Source: Mesostigma viride (taxonomy: Eukaryota > Streptophyta > Mesostigmatophyceae > Mesostigmatales > Mesostigmataceae). Taken from it: a stretch of DNA of 64,000 bases. The notes under the pieces were generated by a model. The model did not search any database. It was not told the DNA's origin and was given only the letters and a program-made list of their open reading frames with translations. Below, piece by piece: positions 1 to 11,500 of the stretch. The position numbers and the translations under genes are program-made. The stretch's first letter is position 1; every line of letters begins with the position of its first letter. The stretch lies in assembly GCA_009746045.1 (NCBI GenBank), contig RPFO01000079.1, forward strand, positions 6,654,453 to 6,718,452, given 5' to 3'.

Positions 1-11
1 TGGTCATCATA

Positions 12-3000
12 TTAATCGTAAGCGGCAACGATGGACACTACTAGTGGCCAAGTGACGATCCTTCCCAACCACCAGCCTGCATTTACCATGACGAATCGAG
101 CGAACGAGTCGGCGAGATAATCAGGGACCAACTCTGCGACTGGGCGCCGGGTCTCGCCTGTACCTGCCCGCCCCCTGGCCACGCCCGCCCCCTCCCCTCC
201 AACCCCATTCAACGCCTCATTCTCACGTAGCATCGCATAACCCCCCAATGCCGCCGTGAGCTCCCCCAATTCCATCGCCAGTAGCGAGCAAGCCCCGGCG
301 CTGCTGCCGCCCGCACCGCCACTGCTGCTGCTGCTGCCCGCTTTAACGCCTCCCCTCCTTTCTCCAGCCCCTTGAGCGCCCAACGCCTCAACCGCCCCAT
401 CCCCAGCACAATCATTTGTTCCCCACCCACCATCGCCCCCCTGCCCTCGAGCATTTCCACCATGGGCACCTTCACGGTGAACGAAGCCATGGCCACCATC
501 GCCAGCATCACCGTCCGTGTCCGCATCCTCCTCACCCCCCGCTTGGAGCATCGCATCGGGGACAAAGGAGACGTCCCACGACCCCAGCTTGTACGTGGCA
601 AACGCGGCGCGGCATATCGGGCACACGGGCTTGTTCCTTGCCACGCCCCACGCGCAGTCCCGGCACATGACCGCGTGGCCACATGGGAGCCGGGTGGCAG
701 CCCCCGCGTCCTTGCACAGGATGCACTTGCGGCTCAGCCCGGGTGGCGTCGCCGGCGAACGGGGCGACATTGACCCACCAGGTCCAAAATATCGCCGCCT
801 CGGTGAGTGTCCATGTTGTCCAGGACCCCCACCAGGTGATCCTGGCCCTGACGAGGTCGGCGCGTGGCCACCCGCACCGTTGAGGATCCTCGAGGCAACA
901 ACGTTCGCGTGGGAGACTACCGGCCCTGATGGCGAGGCCTGTGCCTCGGCTCGTGGGACCCGCGGTTGCGTCGCTGGACAATGCGACGCAATGCTCAATG
1001 CGAACGATGGTTGAGCTTGCAACTGACTTTCTTGTCCTTGCGCCGCCGCCGACAGGCTCAACAATGGAGCTTGTGTTGCTAGTGCTCGGGACGCCAGCGC
1101 GGCCCTAGCCGCCCGCGTCCGTGTGGGCAACCACGCCTGGGGGCCCGGCGAGGCCGCCCCCTCCTCCTCCCTCGCCGCTGCGTTGTTTCTCGATGGGTGG
1201 AATTGATCGGCGGCCACAGAAGGAACCGGTCTCTCCGCGCTAGCAAAGGGTTCGCCCTCATGGAGACTACTGTTACTGCCGCTAACATCGAGCCGATCCG
1301 TGCGAACACGCAGCCACCCCCAGGAGCTCGACTGCGCGCCCGATGACGTGTTGCTGGCAGAGGTCACCACGTGGGGGCCAGCAGACGGTTGCGAATCAGC
1401 AGCCAGACGGGTACCGCCAGGGGCAGGAGTGGCCACCTGGGGTGAACGCGCCACAGCCTGGGTGTCCCGACTGGTTGATAGCGAAGGCGGGGCGATGGAT
1501 AGGCCATGACGAGCTGAAGCGCTTCTGCCACTCAGCACCACGCTCAGGGAGGAAGCATCCGTCGAGGACAGGTGTTGCGAGGGCGTCGTCTCGGGGACCA
1601 TGTCTGCGTGCAGCGACGCGTGACGCCGCAGGGTGTCGCTAAGAGCAGATAATCCTGGAGACGTCACCGGGGCAAGTGCATCAGCGTCAAGCACCTCGAT
1701 GTCACTGGCCTCCGTCACGTTGCCCCCGCCTCCACCAGAGGTCCTCACCCCGCTCCCCTGGCCCACGTCACTGCGCACGCTGCGGCTGCCCGTGGGTCCA
1801 TCGCTGCTCATCCTTGTGGACGACGCGCCCCCTCGGTCACCAATCGATCCGTTGCCGCCGGGGGTAGACGATGGCCCATCGTTGCATGGCCCATCGCTCC
1901 CGCTTCTCGGGGCTGGCATGTCGGGGCTCATCGCAGCGCTGCCTACAGGGTTGGCCGCACGAACGGCCACGCACGGGCGACTGCGCCGTGCCAGCCCGCC
2001 GCAACCGGTCACTATAACATCCGACGACGTCACCCCACCGTGCCGACCCGCCACCACGCCGCTGTGGCCTTTGCCCCCGCCGGCACGCCCACCCGCGCAG
2101 CCACCTCGGCCCCCATCCTGAACACCGGCTACGGAAGCCGGTACCGACGGCGACGGTTGCCCCCGCTGCGTCGGCTGTCGCATCCCCAGGGACGCCCTCC
2201 CTTGCCGCCCAGGACAGGCCTCGACGGCCGCTGGGTGGCCGCGGCCGCCTCCGCTGTCTGAAGGGCACAAGTGGGATTGGGTGCGGGAGGGGCGACTGGA
2301 ACCGACCTGCATGCCGTCGCGTCGATCATGGCTCTCTGGGCTGGTCGATGGCACGAGTGGGCTGCGGCTGCGGCTGTGCCAGATGCTCTGTGCGGGCGGT
2401 GGCTCGCACCCCCCCCACCCTTCACTCATCTCCAGGGTTGGCCGTGTCCGCTGGCACTCGGGGGACCCGGGAAGGCGTGTTTCTTCTTGCATCTGCGGGT
2501 TCCTCCTCTGGGGCTGGTTGACCCTGCGGACGTCCCGCCGGGGGCTGACAGCGGCGCCCATGCCGGCAGCTGTGCTCGCTGTGCCTACTGGGGTGGTGGC
2601 TGACATGGCTGTCCTAGTGGTGGAATGGCCTGCCATGGGCCAGGACATCGGAGGATCAGGGTTGATGGCGCAGGCGGTGGCGGGGCGCGTACGCACGCCA
2701 CGTGGGCGGAGCGAGGGAGATGAGGATGGCGGGGATGGGGGTGGTGGAGAGGGGGGTGGGATCAGGCTGGCAGAGGTGGGCGGGGGGGATGCGGGTGGTG
2801 GTGCTGCGTTGCTGATAACGGAGACTACTACGGGCACTTCTGGTGACGAGGATGAGGGTTGATGAGCTGTCGAGATCCCTGCCACGGAAGGCGAGGACGT
2901 GGAGGATGCAGGAGTGGACGATGCTACCGCGGAAGACGATGATGATGACGGCGATGATGATGATGATTGCGGTTGTGATGATGTCGGCATTGATGATGGA

Positions 3001-4670
3001 AGAAATGAAGAGGACAATGATGATGACGATGATGATGTCATCACATTCCGCGCTGGCGTCTGCGCACGCGTGGCGGCAACCACCTCCTCATGAAGCGCCC
3101 GCAGCGCTGCCACCACGTCCTCCATGGCCAGCCGGTCATTCGGGTCGTCGCGCAGGCAACCGAGCACAATATCCAGCATGGTCGAGAGGCACCCGCGGGG
3201 CCAGATCAGCCCCGAGCGCCGCACCAGCCGGGAGACCGCGTCGTTCGAATCGGCGCCCTCCGCCCGTTCCCCTCCCAGGGTGTTCCACAGCGTGCGCGCG
3301 GGCACGCCGCACGTCAGCTCCAGCATCAGCACGCCGAACGCGTACACGTCCGCCTTGAGCAGGCGGCGGGCGCGGCGGGCGCTGGCGTCGGCAGGATGGG
3401 AGACACTCGTGTGAACCCTGGCATCTGCACCATCACGTTCGATTGTTGTTTTGGTTGCAGCCGTCATCGTCGTCGTCGTTGTCCTTGTTGTTGTTGTTGT
3501 CGTTGTTGCTGCTGCTGCTGCTGCTGCCACTGCCCCCACTGCTGCTGTTGTTGGCGTCGCCGCGGTCATCGCTACGTTCGTTCGCAAGGAAGCGCCGCGC
3601 GTGCCGGTGGCAGCAGTGGCAGCAGCCGTGGTGGTGGCGGATGGCCCCGTCTGGGACCCGTCACCGTCACGCCTCGCCTGACCTGCCCCGTCACCACCGC
3701 CGCTGGAGCGCGCACCGTGCAGGGACGCCGCACCGGCCACGACCAACCCATGGGGGTCATCGCCAGCTGACAGTAGAGCACCCCCATCCTCAGCCCATGC
3801 CATCGTCCCACGCGCCTTGCCCGTGTCGTCACCATTGCCGCCAGGATCACCACCGCCACCATCATCACCGCCAAGGCTTACGCTCCCCTGGAGCGAGTCA
3901 AAGCTGCTGCTGGGTGTCGGGTGGGGGGCCCTCGGCAGGAGAGAAGCACCCCACCGGCCATCAGCGCAGGGGGGCGTCGACCCCATGGGGGAACGCAGAA
4001 CGCATTCGGGGGCCACAAAACCCCGGTGCCCTGCCAGGGTGTCCTCTGGGTCCGTGTAGTTGGCATCTGGTGCCGCCATGCCGATGTTCACCGCCCCGGG
4101 GAGTGGCGGCGCCTCCATTGGCCCGCCCCACGAGAACAAGGGAGGGGCGATAGACAGATAGGGCCACGTGGCGGGATCAAACGTGCTGGTCGTGGCGGGC
4201 AGGTGACGTGTGCTAGCAGACACGGGGTAGCGAGCTGATCCATCCATGGTCGCCGATGGAGCGGGTTGCCTTGCGAGGGTATCGGGTACGCATGCGGTGG
4301 ATGAGGATGCGAGCGAGGTCGACGCGGGCGAACGATAGCTGGTTGTGGATGACAGCACGGGTAGCCGCCGCGCCGACCCAAAGTCGCACAGCTTTGCGTG
4401 CGAGAGGTTGTCGCTCAGGAGCACGTTGGCGCTGCACACGTCCCTGTGGGCTACAGGTGTCCCGGTGGGGTGGCCATGCAGGTAGGCGATCGCTGTGGCG
4501 ATGTCGAGAGCGACCGAGAGGCGGCGGGGGAGGGGGAAAGAGGAGGGGAGGGGCATGGGGGTGCGGCTGCTGGGGAGCTGATATTCGCCCGCAGACAGGA
4601 GGGAGGCCAGGGACCCTCCTGGCATGCGCTCCGTGAGGATGCAGAGGGAGATGCGGGAAAAGGCGAGTAC
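12..4670 (-). CDS. Kinase gene exon 2 (C-lobe, linker, RING)
   Basis: The exon starts after a pyrimidine-rich acceptor (CCCCCCGCAG, 4680-4671) with VLAFSRISLCILTERM. Upstream of this point the open frame is Pro/Ser-rich intron with no kinase similarity. The low-complexity inserts inside the kinase domain stay open throughout, including Ala/Thr runs encoded by CNN triplet repeats around 3440-3560, so I read them as coding. The stop codon is at 12-14. Confidence 0.75.
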   Translation of the reverse strand, partial: VLAFSRISLCILTERMPGGSLASLLSAGEYQLPSSRTPMPLPSSFPLPRRLSVALDIATAIAYLHGHPTGTPVAHRDVCSANVLLSDNLSHAKLCDFGSARRLPVLSSTTSYRSPASTSLASSSTACVPDTLARQPAPSATMDGSARYPVSASTRHLPATTSTFDPATWPYLSIAPPLFSWGGPMEAPPLPGAVNIGMAAPDANYTDPEDTLAGHRGFVAPECVLRSPMGSTPPCADGRWGASLLPRAPHPTPSSSFDSLQGSVSLGGDDGGGGDPGGNGDDTGKARGTMAWAEDGGALLSAGDDPHGLVVAGAASLHGARSSGGGDGAGQARRDGDGSQTGPSATTTAAATAATGTRGASLRTNVAMTAATPTTAAVGAVAAAAAAATTTTTTTRTTTTTMTAATKTTIERDGADARVHTSVSHPADASARRARRLLKADVYAFGVLMLELTCGVPARTLWNTLGGERAEGADSNDAVSRLVRRSGLIWPRGCLSTMLDIVLGCLRDDPNDRLAMEDVVAALRALHEEVVAATRAQTPARNVMTSSSSSSLSSSFLPSSMPTSSQPQSSSSSPSSSSSSAVASSTPASSTSSPSVAGISTAHQPSSSSPEVPVVVSVISNAAPPPASPPPTSASLIPPPSPPPPSPPSSSPSLRPRGVRTRPATACAINPDPPMSWPMAGHSTTRTAMSATTPVGTASTAAGMGAAVSPRRDVRRVNQPQRRNPQMQEETRLPGSPECQRTRPTLEMSEGWGGCEPPPAQSIWHSRSRSPLVPSTSPESHDRRDGMQVGSSRPSRTQSHLCPSDSGGGRGHPAAVEACPGRQGRASLGMRQPTQRGQPSPSVPASVAGVQDGGRGGCAGGRAGGGKGHSGVVAGRHGGVTSSDVIVTGCGGLARRSRPCVAVRAANPVGSAAMSPDMPAPRSGSDGPCNDGPSSTPGGNGSIGDRGGASSTRMSSDGPTGSRSVRSDVGQGSGVRTSGGGGGNVTEASDIEVLDADALAPVTSPGLSALSDTLRRHASLHADMVPETTPSQHLSSTDASSLSVVLSGRSASARHGLSIAPPSLSTSRDTQAVARSPQVATPAPGGTRLAADSQPSAGPHVVTSASNTSSGAQSSSWGWLRVRTDRLDVSGSNSSLHEGEPFASAERPVPSVAADQFHPSRNNAAAREEEGAASPGPQAWLPTRTRAARAALASRALATQAPLLSLSAAAQGQESQLQAQPSFALSIASHCPATQPRVPRAEAQASPSGPVVSHANVVASRILNGAGGHAPTSSGPGSPGGGPGQHGHSPRRRYFGPGGSMSPRSPATPPGLSRKCILCKDAGAATRLPCGHAVMCRDCAWGVARNKPVCPICRAAFATYKLGSWDVSFVPDAMLQAGGEEDADTDGDAGDGGHGFVHREGAHGGNARGQGGDGGWGTNDCAGDGAVEALGAQGAGERRGGVKAGSSSSSGGAGGSSAGACSLLAMELGELTAALGGYAMLRENEALNGVGGEGAGVARGRAGTGETRRPVAELVPDYLADSFARFVMVNAGWWLGRIVTWPLVVSIVAAYD

Positions 4671-6525
4671 CTGCGGGGGGCAAGGAGGAGAGGAGATGGG
4701 GAGGGGGAGGAGTGCAGGAAGGTTCAGGCCAGGAGACATGTAGTTGGGGAGGTGGCAGCAAGGCCCATGGGACTGGAACGTGCCAGGGGTGCGAGAGGTG
4801 GGGGTGGGTGTACTGAAGGGGGCGCAGGTGCCAGGCATTATGTGGGACCGCGGTACAGGAAGGAGCATGTCAGCATGATAGAGCCATGGGCAGGGGGGAG
4901 AAGTGCCTGAGCGGTTTGTCATTCGGCAACATGTGCTTCGCCATATCCTGCTCCCATTCTATGTAATGGTGCGGCTTGGCTTGGCGTGGCGTGGTGTGGC
5001 ATGGAATGGCGTGGCGTGCCGTGCGTGCTTGGTGGGTGCATGCTCTTGCCACCTGGCGTGCACCACAGCATGCATGGCATTGGGATGGTCAAGGATGGCA
5101 TGCCCCGCTAGGCTAGTACGCCACTGGAGTGGGGCCCCATGAGTTGGGCGTTGCCTGCTTGTTCCGTGATGGAAAATTGGAAATGGTACAACAACAGGGG
5201 CATGACTTGGTGCCGTGACGGGCATGAGCTCAGGCAGGCAGGATGACCAGACAAGGGGTAGTAATTATGAGCACGTAGACTGCGTCAAGGGGTTCTAAGG
5301 GAGGGTCGATGAGACCATCCGTGCAGGTCTGGAAATCGCAAGAACCCCAAACCGTGCCATCTATATACCGATTAATTAGTTCTAATTGATTAGCACATAG
5401 ACCATGCCATATAGCAATAGTGACCATCCATGATCAAGGGAGCCATCGTCCATGAGATCATCAGCCCACGGGGCCTGGAATTTAGAGGACCCAGGAACAT
5501 AGTCCAAGCATGAGGCGATGCATATATGATGGATGTGATTGGACCATTGGATGAGAGGACCGCAGGAACATAGGGCAAGCATGCTGTGAAATATATATAA
5601 TTATAATTACTTACATCGGAGTGAACGCACCCAATCAAACATAAACAAAGCCAACGCCAACGAGAGATACCACGACGAAAAAACTACAAGCCGGCATGGG
5701 ACGCTCCACACCGTGGAACGAAATATATATAGGTGTGTGCTTGGATGGATACTAGAGATTCTTAGTCTGCGGATTGGACCGAGGAGCATGTGTGTCTAGG
5801 CCATGAGTCAATGAGGCCAATACTTATCCTGGAAAGACAGAATTACAATGGCATCTATTTACATCATTCAAGTCAGATAGTCCCGAGGGTAGATTCCCAT
5901 CTGCCCAAATCCCTTCCGCCCCTGCACAGAAAGCAAATTTAGAAAGACAGTGGGACCTCCTCGCAATACGAAGCCTAGGTTGTTGATTGCCTATCTGTTA
6001 GGAAGAGATCCCTGACGTGGCATGCACATACATGGATGCTCCCAGGCTGGCCCATGGCCATGGATATGACTGGGGTAGAGTGTGATGGTCAGAGCGGCAC
6101 GTCCACCACATACTAGCACAACAATGTTGCGATAGGCATGTAGGCAACGCATAAAACACTAGCCGCCCCTTCTTCTCAACCCCCCCCCCCCCCCATTATC
6201 ATCACACCACCAACAACCGTTGGAAGTCTAAGTACGGTTTCCACAGGGAGGATCTACGAATGCACATAGCCATCGGGTCAGCCAATATCACTACCTGCAC
6301 GACACAGGGGTGCCTGCACGACGCGTGGATATCCAGCTCGTTGTCAAACTGCTCATAGATGGCAGTAGAGTCGATGTCCGCCCAGCGTCTCTTTATAGCC
6401 ACCGGCGTAGATTTGTAGCAGCCATTAAACACAATGGCGCTGGACCCTCTGCCAATCTCTTCTTTCCACCGATTCGATGCCAGCCACGTTTCCCCAACAG
6501 TGATCTCTGGAAGATACCTCTCCAT
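12..6525 (-). CDS. Protein kinase with large inserts and C-terminal RING finger (two exons)
   Basis: Model: exon 1 6525-6295, intron 6294-4671, exon 2 4670-12; both exons are phase 0, giving 1,629 codons. Exon 1 supplies the N-lobe: glycine loop GRGSSAIVFNG, ATP-binding lysine in VAIKR and a helix-C glutamate in NELDIHASC. Exon 2 continues with LCILTERMPGGSL, the catalytic loop HRDVCSANVLL, metal-binding CDFGSA, the APE motif (GFVAPECV) and ADVYAFGVLMLEL. The splice gives HPCVVQ followed by VLAFSR, exactly the spacing expected of a TKL/STE-like kinase. About 100 residues separate DFG from APE, and about 200 Ala/Thr/Gly-rich residues separate APE from subdomain IX. A long Ser/Pro-rich linker leads to a C3HC4 RING at about residues 1392-1432 and a hydrophobic C-terminal segment. 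It is probably a membrane-associated kinase and E3 ligase. Further 5' exons are possible. Confidence 0.82.
599..726 (-). other. RING finger (C3HC4) coding segment
   Basis: The translation reads CILCKDAG, then LPCGHAVMCRDC, then CPICRAAF. The eight zinc ligands are in the order C-C-C-H-C-C-C-C, typical of RING-type E3 ligases. The segment lies near the C-terminus of the kinase protein. Confidence 0.85.
4671..6294 (-). other. Intron of the kinase gene
   Basis: GT-AG intron of 1,624 bp. It contains a G/T-rich stretch of repeated TGGCG words at about 4978-5030, two diverged copies of a roughly 45-bp unit starting near 5483 and 5555 (shared AGAGGACC, GGAACATAG, CAAGCATG) and a 14-base C run near 6181. 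I see no convincing exon inside it. Confidence 0.65.
6295..6525 (-). CDS. Kinase gene exon 1 (N-lobe)
   Basis: This exon encodes MERYLPEITVGETW and then the kinase glycine loop, the VAIK lysine and helix C. It ends at CAG followed by the donor GTAGTG at 6294. I chose the ATG at 6525 because it is the first in-frame ATG before the domain. The frame stays open upstream without an ATG, so an earlier exon cannot be excluded. Confidence 0.72.
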
Positions 6526-7343
6526 GGTGGTCGAAGAACGCCGCAGGCAGGCTGCCACCAGGACATAGTTACCTTGCCAACGTGGGAGCGGACATCGCTA
6601 AGATGTATTAATGCATTGTTGATGCCAGCATGGCAAGCTGCAGAAATGCAGCACGCGCACAACGTGGACGCATGCAGGTCTTGTCGAGGACGTACAGAAT
6701 AGTGCATGGCCGTCCGAACTGACCGGCCAGAGGAGTGTTTTAGGAGAAAAGATGGCGATCTGGTCCTTTCACGCGCGCCTTGCGGACGAAATGCCGCGGC
6801 GACAAGTGGCAATCCCAGCATCATCCTGTCGATATATCGTAATGATATGACAGAGTAAACGACGATAAGCCCGTAGCTCATTCGGCGGATTGCCGGGCGA
6901 ACAAGCATCGCACGTGACGGGTCAGCCATGACAGCTTGGGGTCAGCCATTGACAGCGACCTGCATTGGGCGCGTCAGTGTATATGTAGCTCGTGTACCGG
7001 TGTAAGTTGACAGGATGCTGTGGTGTGCTGGCAAGTGGCAACGCTGCCCGTCGACCGCGCTGTTGACTGTCGAGTAGACCGCGCGCGTGCAATCTTGCTC
7101 GGACCGCCGGAAACGGTCATCAGGGCTTTACAAGTTTACTGAACATGAGACAAGCGGGATTGCGTGGTTCACGAGACCGCCGTAGTTTCGTAGAATATTT
7201 CAGGGAGTTGATCCTGCTCGCCCGTATTGCACGGAGCGATTATTTTTTCGTGTCAAAAAATGTACGGACACCCGCGCCCTTGTATCGACTCGTGAGAAAG
7301 GTCTGAGAACCAGTGTTTTTTTTAAGGTTTTCGTTACTAGTGG

Positions 7344-8262
7344 CGCTAGGCCACTTGTGGCGTTTCGAACTATGAAAACTTCAGTTTACTCGGCCAATGT
7401 GTGGCTTTAAGCCAATTAAAATTGGGCTTGGCACGGCCACGTGTGGCGGGCTGGCTTTTTGGTGCAGCAAATGACCCTACCGGCAGCGGGGTCAGCGCGG
7501 CGCGGCGCCGTACTGGCATTCCAAGTTCAAAGTAGTTCAGAACAGTATGTTTAATTATCTTAAGTTCAAACTAGTAGAATTTATTAGAATCATTCACGCC
7601 TTAAGTTGGGTTCACGCCTGAAGTTGGGTTGACCAAAAACCTCGAACCCAACTTAAGGCGTGAATGCCTGTACACAAGGCGGGCGAGCGTCTCCGTCTCA
7701 GGCATCGGCGCCGGGCGTACTTGGTAAATTAACAACAACGATTACCACTACAGCCACTGCTTAACAAAACGATTACTGAAGTGCCGAAAGTCGAAACACA
7801 TAGTCAATGCAATGCAGTACAGTACTGTATGGCTGGCGAGTGACTGGAACTGAGGCGCCAGCCGCCAGGCCGCCAGCCAGCTGAAGCCAGAAAATGCACA
7901 CAAGCTGCAGTCTGCACAGTGCACTCTGGTCTCTGGCAGCGGGCCACTTGCCACTTGGCACTTGGCCGGGCTCTACGTACATGCACTATGCAGTCAGTAA
8001 GTCAGTCAGTCATAGTAATACTCATAGTAGTTCTAGTACTAGGGAGGCTTGTGGCGGAACGCCGGCCGGAAGACCGGCTGACACCGCCAATTGTGGCGTA
8101 GCCTGTACTAGAGTGAACTTCAGGCACGGCCACCCTGTGGCGAAACGAAACTACAAAGTAGAACAGCACGGCCAAATTGTGGCTTCTTGGGTGCCCTGTC
8201 CAAGTGGGTGGCACCGCCACATTTTGCCAAAAAAAGTGCCACACCGCCACATTTGGCGGTGT
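7344..8262. repeat. Array of about 42-bp units with a conserved palindrome
   Basis: At least eight copies of CAC(G/C)GCCA-N4/5-TGGC occur in two clusters (starts near 7349, 7392, 7435 and 8086, 8128, 8170, 8214, 8245). Steps are about 42-44 bp, the last 31 bp. The palindromic core is conserved while the sequence between copies is different each time. I infer an old tandem repeat whose core is retained; the function is unknown. Confidence 0.6.
7591..7666. repeat. Perfect 22-bp inverted repeat (hairpin)
   Basis: The arms 7591-7612 and 7645-7666 are exact reverse complements (core TTCACGCCTTAAGTTGGG). A second, diverged direct copy of the left arm (7611-7630) lies in the loop. It could be a small MITE-like remnant or a structured transcript; I found no clear target duplication. 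Confidence 0.7.
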
Positions 8263-8572
8263 ATCGCCACTAAAAAAAACACTGCTGAGAACGGTCCTAA
8301 GTTTTCTGCATGTTCCCATCAGCTGCTATCTACAGTGCCGTAAGCGGAACCGCCCACACTCGTGAGAAAGGCCTTTCCAACTCTCTGCCCATGTGCGGCG
8401 TGGCCGCGTGGGCAAGAATGCTCCTCTCTCCCACCGATTTACGACCGTCAGATGTGTGAATCCAACGGACCGACGGACAGGTACACCGGCCCGAAAACCG
8501 CATAGTTGTATCCGAAAACCGCATAGTTGTATCCAACAACAACAACGTGAGGACTGAGGAGCAGCAGGTCAT

Positions 8573-8590
8573 GAAATCATATGATGACTG
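8573..8590 (+). repeat. Target-site duplication, left copy (LINE A)
   Basis: GAAATCATATGATGACTG, identical to 12641-12658. The flanking bases differ, which fixes the element borders. Confidence 0.93.
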
Positions 8591-11500
8591 GCGGCTGGGA
8601 GGCGGTGGCTGCCAACACCGTATTTGTTTGCTATGGTTGCCCCCCTCCTGGACCAATCTCATGAGGTCATACTAATGGGTGACTTTAATGTTGACCTAGA
8701 CCATGGCCTTGGGCTTGAGACGACCGCGTTAGCCAACCACCTCACACGCCTCTCACTACAGGATGTTATCAAACCTCGCGACCATCTGCATACTCGCGAG
8801 TCCACTCGTCAGGGCACCCGCATCACTAGCCGTCTAGACTACGTATTTATGTCACCCTTTTGGGCATCCCTCATTTGTCACGCAGAGGTCATACGCTCCA
8901 CAGTTTTTTCTGATCACTACCCCTGCCTTCTCACCATGGTGTATCACTCCAGCCCCCCCAGAGGACCAGGCGTCCCTCGCCTCAATAAAAAGCTGCTGGC
9001 TGACCCCGCCTTTCGCACCCTAGTCCGAGAACAATGGCGGGACTGGAAAACTAAGCAAGTAGACTACCCAAGCACGACGCTCTGGATGCAAGCATGCCTC
9101 TCGCACATCCTTGACTCCTCTAAGGCATACGATCTAGAACAACGCCGCATAAAAGGCAAAGACTACAATTACTACAAACGAGTTATTACTATGTTGCAAT
9201 CCAAACCCCGCCTAGCCCCGCACGAGTTAACACGACTGCAATTGTGCCAGACTGAGATGGATAAGCTACGCCTTGAACGCCACGCAGAAGCCCTAGATGT
9301 GGAAAATACATGGTGGCATGTCAAAGGTGAACGAATGAATAAGGAATTCTTTGCATTTATCCCACCCCCGCGCTCACAAACCACCATCACTGAAATTACA
9401 GACGAGACTGGCACCCATACCACCCCTCAAGACATCCTACAATCTGGACATGCTTTTTTCTCCACCCTGTTCCGGACAGAACCCGACCCCTCTGCAAATA
9501 CAGCCACACAAAAAATCCTCGATGCTATTCCCCACCGCCTCTCTCCGTCACAACAAGCTCTACTAGACGCCAGCCCCACTATGGAAGAAACATCTCTAGC
9601 ACTTCAACATCTCAAAACCGGTAGCGCACCTGGTGCAGATGGCCTTCCAGTAGAGTTTTTTAAAACGTTCTGGCCCCTCATAGGCAGGGATCTATACCAA
9701 TGCATCCTGGAAATCTGGAACACCGAAACTGTTGTGGGCCAGTGGTCGGAAACAATCCTCATCCTCTTACACAAAAAAGGGGATAAAACAAGTTGGAAAA
9801 ATTATAGACCCATTCGCATGCTCACAGTCCCTTACAAACTAGCCAGCAAACTCTTGCAACGCCGTTTCTATAGTGTACTAGATAATCTGATCGGCCCGGA
9901 ACAAGTTGGATTCAGGTCCAACCTACACATCAGCGACAGCATCACCATGATCATGGACATTGTTGATGACGCATGGCGCAACAATATTATAGGTCTTATT
10001 TTATTTTGGGATTTTGAAAAGGCATTCGACCGCATATGTTGGAAATACCTCGAGGCTATACTACACGGGCTTGGTTTGGACCTAAACTTATTAAGGTCAG
10101 TCTAGGCATGATCAAATCCCTCACTTGGCACCTACTAATTAATGGACATAAATCCCAAATAGGCCATAGCACACGCTCCTCCCACAAGGCGACTGTCTCT
10201 CTCCCCTTCTCTTTTTGCTCGCTCACGCTGGCCTCTTCTTTCTTCATCAACAGGACAGCCGTATTCAAGGCTACCCCATCCCTCACCACACACGTGGTCT
10301 GTTTCAAACTGCTACGCCGATGACACTACTAACATTTGCACCTCCCTGCGTGATGTTGATGCTGTGCTTGACAATATATCTACATACTGTACCGCCTCCC
10401 AACAACGCTGCAACGTGCAAAAGTCCACGGGCTTGCATATTGGCAGAACAACCAACCCGACTCTCCAACCTACTAACCTGGCGGTGACATGGGTCCCGCC
10501 AGGAGGATACCACCTTTTGCATAACTGCCCTATCGGTCGGACAGCCGAAGGGAGGTTATTGGAAGTCAAAACCTTTTATACGACGAATCACAACAACTGG
10601 GCAAACTTACTGGTGTACAACAGGTGGCCAACCGCTGGGCTGGCGTACACCGCCTCAGCCTCCGGGGCAAGGTCCTCGTCACGAACCAGCTGCTGTTCTC
10701 CAAGCTGCTGTACTTCGGTCAGGCCCACCCACCGGATGAACACACCGTGTCTCTTATTCAACGACTGGGGCATAACTTTGTTTGGAAAAAATCGAGCGAT
10801 CTCAGCCGCCAGGTACACGGATGGATCAGAGAGTCAATGTCTTTTATGCCGTGGCCTCTTGGAGGACTAGGCTTACACAATATGCAATGGCGTTTATGGT
10901 CTGTGTATGCCAAACAAGTTATCTCTGCCCACATTGGTGTCAACACACACCCTGGATGTCTTCTGGCACGTGTAACCCTCTCACGTCTTACTCATCACTC
11001 CAATGGTATTTCCTGGCACTCTGGAGCCGCACTGCTTACTGCTCGCCTCCCCTCCCCGAAGCTCACCAGAGGTCTTCCTTGGTACTGGGCTCGTATATGG
11101 CAAGGCTTTATGGCACTTAAACCCGACCGCCTATTATTCCCCACACTACGTGAGGAAGTTGCACGCCAACCCCTATTCTTTAATGATATATACCTCAACC
11201 CCCTTAATCGCCCCTTCGGATGCTTAAGTGGCCCTAACCCCTATGAAGGCTTCATAACATCCCCCCACCCTGTAACCACTATTCTCCACCTGTATATTCT
11301 CCACGGTGACTGCTACCGCCTCTTAACATATAACGAACTGGCTGCCTGGGTCCCCAATATGCCTACTTATGCTGCCTGGGCCGCGCTAGTACAAGCCATA
11401 CCCCACGCTGGCACACACTCATGACTTCTCCCCGTGCCCCCTATAAAGCTGGTGAATGGTGCTGCTTTTGTCCATACAGCACGACCGCAACATGCTCGGG

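Larger units (their letters stand above)
6559..8572. other. Non-coding region upstream of the kinase gene
   Basis: No open frame here has convincing domain content. The region holds the hairpin at 7591-7666 and the palindromic array at 7344-8262. A 22-bp direct duplication around 8492-8535 (shared CCGCATAGTTGTATCC) follows. The kinase promoter should lie at its left end, but I recognise no clear TATA element. Confidence 0.5.

Noticed and set aside
4678..4922. N-terminal extension of the kinase giant exon up to 4922
   Set aside because: Pro/Ser-rich intron sequence before a strong acceptor; the true N-lobe is encoded at 6295-6525.
10304..10569. Minus-strand frames within LINE A
   Set aside because: Shadow frames of the reverse transcriptase; no independent evidence.
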